Source: Hymenobacter pini
GTDB taxonomy: Bacteria; Bacteroidota; Bacteroidia; Cytophagales; Hymenobacteraceae
Reading direction: 5' to 3'
Length of the DNA: 64,000 nucleotides
Assembly (NCBI RefSeq): GCF_020421205.1
Contig: NZ_JAIZZH010000003.1
Coordinates: forward strand, 248,001-312,000
Below are positions 45,603-53,141 of this stretch, piece after piece (the first letter of the stretch is position 1; the number at the start of each line of letters is the position of its first letter). The notes below the pieces were generated by a model. That model was not told the origin of the DNA, ran no database searches, and saw only the letters and a program-made list of their open reading frames with translations. The translations under genes were made by a program, and so were the position numbers.

Positions 45603-46784
45603 TTAACGCCAGAATGGAGGCCTGACATTGGTACCCCGCTTACGGCAGTCAGCGCATTCTGGAATTGCAACGAAATAACTCCAAGAGGCATAGCCGGGCG
45701 GTGGGTCCAGAATTTCTAAAATCGGAATAGCATCTCCACGCTTGAATACGTCCATTAACTCCGCTTTGGTATGCGACACGGGGTTAGAAAAGGGTATCGG
45801 CAATACAAACACCTCACACCCTTCGTAGCCTGTCAGAAACTTCCACTCGTCGGGGAGTTGGGCTCGGCTAACAAATAAGCGCTGTTGTTGCACCGATTGG
45901 GCACCAACAAATCCAATGACTATTTCTTCCGCGTTTAGCACGTTGTGCACGTTGCCGGTAAGCTGCGTGGGCATAGGGTCCGTTAGCGTACCCAGGGTTT
46001 CGGTGTTTTTGCGTAACGCTTCCCAATAGTTGTACTCCTCTACCGTAAGAGCATACTGTTTGACTAGCGTACTATACTTATACCGCAGCTTGGTTGAGTT
46101 TTGGGGCAGCAGCCGTACGGGCTGCTCAAAAATGACGTCGCGCGACAGTTTCAGCGTGTTACCCAACAGAATTGTAGAAGGCGCCTCGGAGCCCCAGCAG
46201 TTATAGATATTCTCGTTCCGGTAGACCAAACTATCGTCCTTGTACTCGAGCGTAGAGCGAGCAATTGAAGTAAACTCCCAGGTTTCGTCGAACGACCACC
46301 GGTAGTAGCGGGCGAGGTGCACATCGTCGTGGGTATTCACGTACACCTGTACCCCATCCGGCCTCACCCGCCACGAAACTGAGTCAATGGGCGGGGTGTA
46401 CTTAGCGGCCGTGTAATCGGAGGCGTATTCCCGGCCACTGGCCGTAGTAAAGCGTAACCGCACCAGCTTTTCGGCCGGCAGCAAGAGCGACGCGGATGTA
46501 TAGGTGCCGCTTGCGCTTTCCGTAAGCGGGTACCGCTGGCCATCGGCCTGCTCAATAAACATGCGGGCCTTGGATTCAACCGGTGCTTGTTTTTTGCTGG
46601 CCAGGCTCATTGTGCGGCTCAGCCGAATGGTGGTAACACCCTGGCTGTTGATGCCCCCATCCACTACCAAAAAATTACTCTGGTTTTCGGGCACGCTGGG
46701 CGAATATGAATCGATGCACCCGCTTATACTAAGCAGAAGCGCTGCTCCGCAATAAGAAATATACTTGGGTATAAACTTTGACAT
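45603..46784 (-). CDS. DUF4249 lipoprotein, array copy 2
   Basis: A 393-residue copy with signal peptide LLLSISGC, then IDSYSPSVPENQ. Family segments: NFLVVDGGINSQGVTTIRLSR, RYYRWSFDETWEFT, IYNCWGSEAPSTILL, GFVGAQSVQQQRLF. C-terminus PECADCRKRGTNVRPPFW, so the CxDC motif is present. An AAGTATATTTC sequence (46756-46766) lies within the coded signal peptide. It is 83 bases before the start of copy 3. No frame damage is seen. Confidence 0.92.
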   Translation of the reverse strand: MSKFIPKYISYCGAALLLSISGCIDSYSPSVPENQSNFLVVDGGINSQGVTTIRLSRTMSLASKKQAPVESKARMFIEQADGQRYPLTESASGTYTSASLLLPAEKLVRLRFTTASGREYASDYTAAKYTPPIDSVSWRVRPDGVQVYVNTHDDVHLARYYRWSFDETWEFTSIARSTLEYKDDSLVYRNENIYNCWGSEAPSTILLGNTLKLSRDVIFEQPVRLLPQNSTKLRYKYSTLVKQYALTVEEYNYWEALRKNTETLGTLTDPMPTQLTGNVHNVLNAEEIVIGFVGAQSVQQQRLFVSRAQLPDEWKFLTGYEGCEVFVLPIPFSNPVSHTKAELMDVFKRGDAIPILEILDPPPGYASWSYFVAIPECADCRKRGTNVRPPFWR

Positions 46785-46867
46785 ACTATTCAGATGCAGA
46801 AGGTTGATAATAACTGCTGCCTATTCTATGTCTCTAAGGTAACATAGGCCATTCAGCCCATAGATGC

Positions 46868-48046
46868 TTACCAGTAGGCTGGCTTGGTTTTCACCCCGCG
46901 CGTCCGGCAATCCACACAGTCAACCGACGAAAAAACGTAGAACGGCCGGGGGTCCAGCGCAGGGAAATGCAATTCTTCGAGTGCTACCGGGTGCCCCGAC
47001 TTAAAAAATGCCAGTACTTCTTCTGGTGTTGGCCAGTCCATTGGATCTTCTGAGGGCCGGGGAATAGTGTCAATGTCCACGCAATGCTCGTAGCCAGTCA
47101 CGTAAGGCCAGTCGAAGGGTAACTGATTGCGGGCAATGATGAGTCGCTTTTCGGCCACCGACTGCGCCCCCACAAAGCCCAGTACTACCTCCTCAGGGTT
47201 GGACACGTTGTGTACATTACCGGTAAGCTGCGTAGGCTGCGGGTCGAAGAGGGTGCCCAAATTTTGCGTGTTTTTGCGCAGGGCATCCCAGTAAGCGTAT
47301 TCGTTCTTGCCCAGAGCGTACTGCCGCACCAAAATGCTGTATTTGTAGTAGAGCTTGGGGGTATCGCGCGGCAGCAGCACTATTGGAGCTTGCGAAATGA
47401 CGCTTTGGGAAAGTTTTTCTGCCGTATTCAACACCACGTTGGTCGATGCCTGCGTCGTCCAGCATCGGTTGATGTCTTCTAGGCGGTCAACCATCTTCCC
47501 GTTTTTGTACTCTACTTTAGAAACGTAGCGCGTGGTAAACTCCCAGGTTTCCTCGTAGTCCCAGCGGTAGAAATCCGTCTGATTAGCATCGTCGTGCGCG
47601 TTAGCCGCAATTTGCAGTCCCCGGGCAGTGGGCTTCCACGTGACTGAATCAATGGCCGGGGTAACCAGTGCCGACACAAATTCGGAGGTGTACTCCCGCC
47701 CGCCAGCCGTAGTCAGGTGCAGGCGTACCCGTTGGCCCGCCGCCAGCGTTAGGTCGGCGGAGGTGTAGGTGCCCACCTTTCCTTCCCGCAAGGGATATTG
47801 TCCGCCAGCTTCCTGCTCAATAAAAACCTTGGCCTTGCTCTCAGCCGGTGGGGCACTGGTATTGGCTAAATTGACCGAACGCGAGAGCCGAATGGTGGTA
47901 ACACCTCGGCTATTAATGCTGCCTTCTACGACCAAATAATTATTTGCTGCCTGAATTACTTCCGGCGCATACGGCTCCACGCAACTGCTTACGCTGAGTA
48001 TAAGCCCCAGCATAACTCCAGTATATATTAGGGCAGCATATTTCAT
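46868..48046 (-). CDS. DUF4249 lipoprotein, array copy 3
   Basis: A 392-residue copy starting MKYAALIYTGVMLGLILSVSSC with EPYAPEVIQ after the lipobox. It is closest to copy 4: both have WKPT.RGLQIAANAHDD or nearly so, and EPY(A/V)PEVIQA. The body includes NYLVVEGSINSRGVTTIRLSRS and GFVGAQSVAEKRL. C-terminus SVDCVDCRTRGVKTKPAYW. It follows copy 4 with 30 bases between, the tightest gap of the array, so the two are probably co-transcribed. Confidence 0.92.
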   Translation of the reverse strand: MKYAALIYTGVMLGLILSVSSCVEPYAPEVIQAANNYLVVEGSINSRGVTTIRLSRSVNLANTSAPPAESKAKVFIEQEAGGQYPLREGKVGTYTSADLTLAAGQRVRLHLTTAGGREYTSEFVSALVTPAIDSVTWKPTARGLQIAANAHDDANQTDFYRWDYEETWEFTTRYVSKVEYKNGKMVDRLEDINRCWTTQASTNVVLNTAEKLSQSVISQAPIVLLPRDTPKLYYKYSILVRQYALGKNEYAYWDALRKNTQNLGTLFDPQPTQLTGNVHNVSNPEEVVLGFVGAQSVAEKRLIIARNQLPFDWPYVTGYEHCVDIDTIPRPSEDPMDWPTPEEVLAFFKSGHPVALEELHFPALDPRPFYVFSSVDCVDCRTRGVKTKPAYW

Positions 48047-48076
48047 AGATCTACTGTTTTATACAATATTTATTTA

Positions 48077-49219
48077 CTACCAAAAAATTGGTTTCTTAAG
48101 TACACCTCTGGTGCGACAATCAACACAATCAGCCGTTGAGAAAGAATAATAATAGATAGTATCTCTGCCATTTATCTTGGCTACTTTCAGCCGCTCTATT
48201 GGAATAATGTAATTTACATTCTCGAATAATTGAAACAGCTCCCTATTACTGGTCATTCTATAATCATTCTTTTTAGGCAACGTATCTGCCATGCACAGTT
48301 CATATCCGCTCACATAGGGCCAATCGTACGGCAATTTCGCTCGATCTGCAAATATGCGTTTCTCAGTGACCGACTGACAGGATATGAACCCTAGCACCAC
48401 TTCTTCAGGGTTATGCACACTATGCATATTGCCGGCAATTTGACTTGGAAGCGGGTCGAATAGGGTTCCGATATTCTGGGTGTTTTTTTGTAGCCCAACC
48501 CAATAATTATACTCCTCTTTTGTCATTGCATACTGCTTAACCAGAATACTGTATCTTTTGTATAGTTTATCGGATGTTCGCGGCAACAATAGTATAGGCG
48601 CTTCAGATATCTGGCTTCTTCCGAGTTTAGCGGTGGTAGCCAACAGTATATTAGTAGACACTTTTGTTTGCCAACACTTGTTAATGCTTTTAGTTCTATC
48701 AACTACCCGGTGCTTAATACTATCATATCGAACTGTTGAATAAAATGGTGTGGCAAATTCCCATGTTTCTTCATACTCCCACCGGAAATATTTGAGCTGA
48801 TCGGTATCATCGTGGGCATTGGCAGCAATTTGCAGACCGTGCCCCGTTGGCTTCCAAGTGATAGAATCAATGACCGGAGTAACGATGACTTGGGTAAAGT
48901 CAGAAACATACTCCTGCTGCGCAGCTGTTGCTACGCGCAGCCGCACCCGGCGCCCAGCATTCAAGGATAGCACCGCCGAGGTATAGGTGCCGGCTTTTTT
49001 CTCCGTAAGTGGGTAGCGCATACCTCCTTCCTCTTCAATAAATACGGTAGCCTTGGTTTCGGCGGGAGGCGAGGTAACAGTGCTGAGGCTGATTGCTCTG
49101 GATAGCCGAATAGTACTGCTACCCCGGCTGTTAATGCTACCCTCAACTACCAAGTACGCGTGCGGTGCTTGTATGACCTCCGGCACATAAGGCTCCAGGC
49201 AAGCGGTTAGCAACAGCAC
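48077..49219 (-). CDS. DUF4249 lipoprotein, array copy 4, signal peptide interrupted by a stop codon
   Basis: A 380-residue open frame begins at GTG 49219 and reads VLLLTACLEPYVPE: the lipobox is present but the signal peptide is cut short. Upstream in the same frame, ATG 49258 gives MILLIRLI, then TAA (49234-49232), then LICIVLLLTAC, which without the stop would be a normal signal peptide. The body is intact (LVVEGSINSRGSSTIRLSR, KYFRWEYEETWEFA, ADCVDCRTRGVLKKPIFW). So this is either a recent pseudogene or depends on readthrough or a weak GTG start. Local base composition is more AT-rich than the other copies. Confidence 0.8.
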   Translation of the reverse strand: MLLLTACLEPYVPEVIQAPHAYLVVEGSINSRGSSTIRLSRAISLSTVTSPPAETKATVFIEEEGGMRYPLTEKKAGTYTSAVLSLNAGRRVRLRVATAAQQEYVSDFTQVIVTPVIDSITWKPTGHGLQIAANAHDDTDQLKYFRWEYEETWEFATPFYSTVRYDSIKHRVVDRTKSINKCWQTKVSTNILLATTAKLGRSQISEAPILLLPRTSDKLYKRYSILVKQYAMTKEEYNYWVGLQKNTQNIGTLFDPLPSQIAGNMHSVHNPEEVVLGFISCQSVTEKRIFADRAKLPYDWPYVSGYELCMADTLPKKNDYRMTSNRELFQLFENVNYIIPIERLKVAKINGRDTIYYYSFSTADCVDCRTRGVLKKPIFW

Positions 49220-49380
49220 GATACATATTAGTTAAATCAGACGTATTAATAAGATCATAACGGAATATACTTGTTACTATACATGCTTTCATTTGCATTC
49301 CCTTCCCAGCAGCACTGGCGCAGGTAGCTGCTGCTAAGGCCAAAAGCTAGGTTTCACATTACTACCCCGTCGGCGGCAGT

Positions 49381-50481
49381 CTACACAATCAGCGGTAGAA
49401 AACAGATATACCCCCCACCGTACGTCACGGGCACAGCATTGCCAGCCCGGAAAAACTCCAGAATAGATACCAGAGGTGGCGCTTGCTGGTTTTTGCGCGG
49501 TATGGTGTCCAGGAAACAGCCTTCATACCCAGTTACGTAAGGCCAATCAGCGGGAAGCTGCTGCCGCTCAATAAAAATACGCTTCTCTTCTACTGACTGT
49601 GCCCCTACAAACCCCAACACCTGTTCAGCCGGCTCCGTCTGACAGTGTACATTCCCGGTAAGTTGGGAGGGCAAAGCATCAAACAGACTACCGATGCTCT
49701 CGGTATTCTTGCGCATCTGTTCCCAATAGGCGTATTCTTCCGGGGTCAGTGCGTATTGCTTTACTAAAATACTGTACTGAATGCGCACCTTGGGCGAGGC
49801 GTCTGGTAGTTGCGAAATGACTTGTTCGGAAACCCTGTTTTGCGCCAGCCGAGTGGTGCTGCCCAATACAATGGTGCTGGGAGCCTCGGTACCCCAGCAA
49901 TGGTACACATCGTCACGACGGGGCACAATGCTCCCGCTCTTGTACTCGATAACCGACTGAAAGGCTGAAGTGAATTCCCAGGTTTCCACGTACGTCCACC
50001 GGAAGTACTGGCTCAGGTTGCTGGCATCGTGCGTGTTGGCGTACACATTCAGCTTTCGGTTCCTGATGGCCCACGATATAGAGTCAATTGGCGGCGTATC
50101 TTTTACCGTGGTATAGTCCGATATATAGTCCCGCTGGGTAGCGGTGGTAAAATGCAGGCGTACTTGTTTGCCCGCAGCGAGTTGAAGCGCAGCTGAGGTA
50201 TACGTGCCAACACTAGTTTCTGAGAGAGGATACCGAGCCCCCTCTGCCTCCTCAATAAAGACGCGGGCTTTTGTTTCGGGTACCGGGTTTCCCTTCTGGC
50301 TCACTGCCATTGCATACGACAGCCGAACCACGCTTATGCCTTTGCTATTGATAGCGCCATCCACTACCAACAGGCGGCCAGGCTGGCGCTGTACCTCTGG
50401 CGTGTAAGGATCAATGCAGCCACCCAGCATGGCTGACACGGTTAGGCACATTATATTAACAATACACCTATTATTCACCAT
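49381..50481 (-). CDS. DUF4249 lipoprotein, array copy 5, C-terminus frameshifted
   Basis: A 366-residue open frame with lipobox AMLGGC and IDPYTPEVQRQ, and the usual body (RLLVVDGAINSKGISVVRLS, VYHCWGTEAPSTIVL, GFVGAQSVEEKRIFI). It ends early as GGGYICFLPLIV. In the next frame the sequence continues VYLFSTADCVDCRRRGSNVKPSFW to a stop at 49334, so one base is missing at the G6 run (C6 on the plus strand, 49411-49416). The product therefore lacks the CxDC tail. It may be a pseudogene, a phase-variable gene or an assembly error. Confidence 0.85.
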   Translation of the reverse strand: MVNNRCIVNIMCLTVSAMLGGCIDPYTPEVQRQPGRLLVVDGAINSKGISVVRLSYAMAVSQKGNPVPETKARVFIEEAEGARYPLSETSVGTYTSAALQLAAGKQVRLHFTTATQRDYISDYTTVKDTPPIDSISWAIRNRKLNVYANTHDASNLSQYFRWTYVETWEFTSAFQSVIEYKSGSIVPRRDDVYHCWGTEAPSTIVLGSTTRLAQNRVSEQVISQLPDASPKVRIQYSILVKQYALTPEEYAYWEQMRKNTESIGSLFDALPSQLTGNVHCQTEPAEQVLGFVGAQSVEEKRIFIERQQLPADWPYVTGYEGCFLDTIPRKNQQAPPLVSILEFFRAGNAVPVTYGGGYICFLPLIV

Positions 50482-50552
50482 ATCATTCCAACCGCATCAC
50501 TTTACTACATATAAACCACTGATAGTCAACTGCATAAACTCTAATCTTGACC

Positions 50553-51713
50553 CTACCGAGGCCAGAAGCTGGGCCGCTTGTTTGTACCCTTGGTGCGGCA
50601 GTCGGCGCATTCGGGTGAGGCATAATCATAAAAACCAGGGCCTTTGGATAAGGGTACTGCCCCGCTTTTTTCAAAGAACTCCATAATCTGCGCGTAGGTG
50701 GGCGGATCTGGGTCGTCGGGTTGCGGTATCACGAAAATGTCACAAAAGCCGTAGCCGGTCCCCCGCGGGAAACCGGCGGGCATTTCGCTGCGCTTGATGA
50801 ACAGGCGCTGTTCCACTACCGATTGTGCCCCCACAAACCCCAACACGGGCTCCGTTTCGTTGGACAGGCAGTGCACGTTGCCCGTGAGCTGGCTCGGCAA
50901 GGGGTCGTAGAGCCCCCCCACTATTTCTGTGTTCTTGCGCAGGTCTTCCCAATAGGCGTATTCCTCTGCCGTTAGGGCATATTGCTTTACCAGCGTGCTG
51001 TACTGCAGCTGCAGCTTGGGCGAATCGCCCCAAATCTCCACGATTGGCTGCTCCGAAATAATGTTCTGATTCAGCCGTAGCGAGTTGCCCAGCACAATTT
51101 TGGATGGCAGCTCTGAGCCCCAGCAGTTATAAATATTCTCGTCGAGGGTTCGGTTTACGATAGTATTATTGCGGTAGATGAAATCGGAACGGTAGCGGGC
51201 CGTAAACTCCCAGGTTTCATCAAAACTCCAGCGGTAGTAGCGCACTTGGCCGGTAGCATCGTGCGCATTAGCGTACACGTACAGCCGGTCATTGCGCGTG
51301 CGCCACGTCAAGGAGTCGATGGCGGGCGTAAGCAAAATGGTGGTCTGGTCAGAGGCGTACTCCCGGCCCCCAGCCGTAGTAAACCGTAAGCGGGTCTGCG
51401 CACCTACTGGCAAGCGTAGTGTTGGGGAAGTGTACGTACCGGCCGCCGTTTCCACCAGCGAGTAGCGCTGGCCGTCGGCCACTTCAATAAACACTTTGGC
51501 CTTGGTTTCAGCTACGGGGTTGCCCTTTTGCGTCAGTCCCATGGAGCGCGAAAGGCGGATGGTAGTGATGCCATTCGTGTTGATTCCCCCATCCACTACC
51601 AGTAAGCCGGCAGTTGGGCCATCTACTTTCGGCTCATAGGAATCAACGCAACTGGCAAGTGACAGCAGCAGCATAATCCAACCGCACGTGAAATATACTT
51701 GTAAGAGTTTCAT
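50553..51713 (-). CDS. DUF4249 lipoprotein, array copy 6
   Basis: A 386-residue copy: MKLLQVYFTCGWIMLLLSLASC, then VDSYEPKVDG. It is nearly identical to copy 7 over long stretches (LLTPAIDSLTWRTRNDRLYVYAN; NQNIISEQ), which suggests recent duplication or gene conversion. The family signatures are all present (GLLVVDGGINTNGITTIRLSR, RYYRWSFDETWEFT, ENIYNCWGSE, GFVGAQSVVEQRLF). C-terminus SPECADCRTKGTNKRPSFW. ATG 51713 is used; the frame has a TTG one codon upstream. Confidence 0.92.
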   Translation of the reverse strand: MKLLQVYFTCGWIMLLLSLASCVDSYEPKVDGPTAGLLVVDGGINTNGITTIRLSRSMGLTQKGNPVAETKAKVFIEVADGQRYSLVETAAGTYTSPTLRLPVGAQTRLRFTTAGGREYASDQTTILLTPAIDSLTWRTRNDRLYVYANAHDATGQVRYYRWSFDETWEFTARYRSDFIYRNNTIVNRTLDENIYNCWGSELPSKIVLGNSLRLNQNIISEQPIVEIWGDSPKLQLQYSTLVKQYALTAEEYAYWEDLRKNTEIVGGLYDPLPSQLTGNVHCLSNETEPVLGFVGAQSVVEQRLFIKRSEMPAGFPRGTGYGFCDIFVIPQPDDPDPPTYAQIMEFFEKSGAVPLSKGPGFYDYASPECADCRTKGTNKRPSFWPR

Positions 51714-51781
51714 CAATTCAGTAAAAATGACCTCGTAGCGTTAGCTCCACTATTATGCACTGGCCTTTGAAATACGATTAA

Positions 51782-52942
51782 CTAAGGCCAGAAGCTCGGT
51801 TTCACATTAGTGCCTCTTTTTCGGCAATCTACGCACTCGGCTGTTGAGTAATAATACCCCGTTAGTGAAGGGGCAACCGGAATGGCGGGCCCTTGCCTGA
51901 AAAAATCAATGATTTGTTCCAGCGTTGGCGGGTTAGGGTCCGGAAACGTCGGGATATCGTACAGCACGCATTTTTCGTAGCCGGTCACGTAGGGCCAGCC
52001 GGGGGGCAGCTGGCTCCGGCTGATAAACAGGCGCTTTTCCTGCACTGATTGCGCGCCTACAAAGCCCAGCACTGGCTCGGCATCGTCCGTCAGGCAGTAT
52101 ACGTTGCCGGTGAGCTGGGTAGGCAGTGGGTCATAGAGTCCGCCCACAATTTCCGTATTCTTGCGCAAAGCTTCCCAGTAGGTATATTCCTCCGCCGTTA
52201 GCGCGTATTGCTTTACCAGGGTGCTATACAGTGTGCGCAGCTTCACGCTCGTATCGGGCAGCTGCGTAATGATCTGCTCTGAGATAATGTTCTGGTTTAA
52301 ACGTAGCGTGTTGCCCAGCACAATCTTGGTGGGTGCCTCAGAGGCCCAGCACCGATAGATGTTCTCGTTTCGGGATACAATGCGGCCGTTTTTGTACTCC
52401 AGCCCCGACACAAACTGCGAGGTAAACTCCCACGTTTCGCCGAAGCTCCAGCGGTAGTAGCGGGCCTGGTTGCCGAGTTCGTGGGTATTGGCATACACGT
52501 ACAGCCGGTCGTTGCGCGTGCGCCACGTCAGCGAGTCGATGGCGGGCGTGAGCAGGATGGTTGTCTGATTGGAAGCATACTCCCGGCCCGTGGCCGTAGT
52601 GAAGCGCAGCCGGACCAGCACGCCTGCGGGCAGGTGCAGTGCCCCCGAGGTGTAGGTGCCTGTTCCTGTTTCCGTCAGGGAGTAGCGTGGTCCGTTGGCC
52701 AGTTCAATGAACATCTTGGCTCTAGTCTCCGCCTGCGAAGCAACTTTCTGACTCAGGCCCGCTGTGCGTGAGAGCCGGATGGTGCTCACCCCGTCACTGT
52801 TGATGAACCCGTCTACCACCAGCAATCCGGCGGTCTGTCCTTCCACTTTCGGCTCGTATGGCTCAATACAACTCGACAACCCCAGAACCACCGCAAGCAA
52901 CAACAGGCCAATAATTTGCCGCCGCCGCGCGCCTGTTATCAC
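51782..52942 (-). CDS. DUF4249 lipoprotein, array copy 7 (first in transcription order)
   Basis: A 386-residue copy. GTG 52942 gives the signal peptide MITGARRRQIIGLLLLAVVL with lipobox LSSC; the longer frame (TTG 52984) would run through a TATATTTG promoter box at 52951-52958. Then IEPYEPKVEGQ and the family body (LLVVDGFINSDGVSTIRLSR, IYRCWASEAPTKIVL, GFVGAQSVQEKRLFI). C-terminus TAECVDCRKRGTNVKPSFW. It heads the array and diverges from dnaE. No TonB-dependent receptor gene lies upstream. Confidence 0.9.
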   Translation of the reverse strand: MITGARRRQIIGLLLLAVVLGLSSCIEPYEPKVEGQTAGLLVVDGFINSDGVSTIRLSRTAGLSQKVASQAETRAKMFIELANGPRYSLTETGTGTYTSGALHLPAGVLVRLRFTTATGREYASNQTTILLTPAIDSLTWRTRNDRLYVYANTHELGNQARYYRWSFGETWEFTSQFVSGLEYKNGRIVSRNENIYRCWASEAPTKIVLGNTLRLNQNIISEQIITQLPDTSVKLRTLYSTLVKQYALTAEEYTYWEALRKNTEIVGGLYDPLPTQLTGNVYCLTDDAEPVLGFVGAQSVQEKRLFISRSQLPPGWPYVTGYEKCVLYDIPTFPDPNPPTLEQIIDFFRQGPAIPVAPSLTGYYYSTAECVDCRKRGTNVKPSFWP

Positions 52943-52950
52943 TCTAAGAC

Positions 52951-52958
52951 CAAATATA
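52951..52958 (-). promoter_or_regulatory. -7 promoter box TATATTTG of DUF4249 copy 7
   Basis: TATATTTG on the minus strand, nine bases before GTG 52942. It probably drives the first gene and perhaps the whole array. Confidence 0.5.
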
Positions 52959-53141
52959 CTTTTCACGAATATAATTTTAGCCAATACGGTCCTGCTATCG
53001 TTCCAAATTTAACTCAGGCAAGTTATTCCTTTTATCTATCAGAATACGGAAAAAGCACCGTTTTTCCAATTTTCCTTTCCCCCGCTTCGTCGGTAACTTT
53101 ACCTTACGCTTGGCGCCCTAACGGCGCGGAGCCGCTTGCCC

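Noticed and set aside
44142..52942. CRISPR-like periodic repeats in the DUF4249 region
   Set aside because: The repeated sequence is gene-sized coding duplication; no short regularly spaced repeats with spacers exist in the window.
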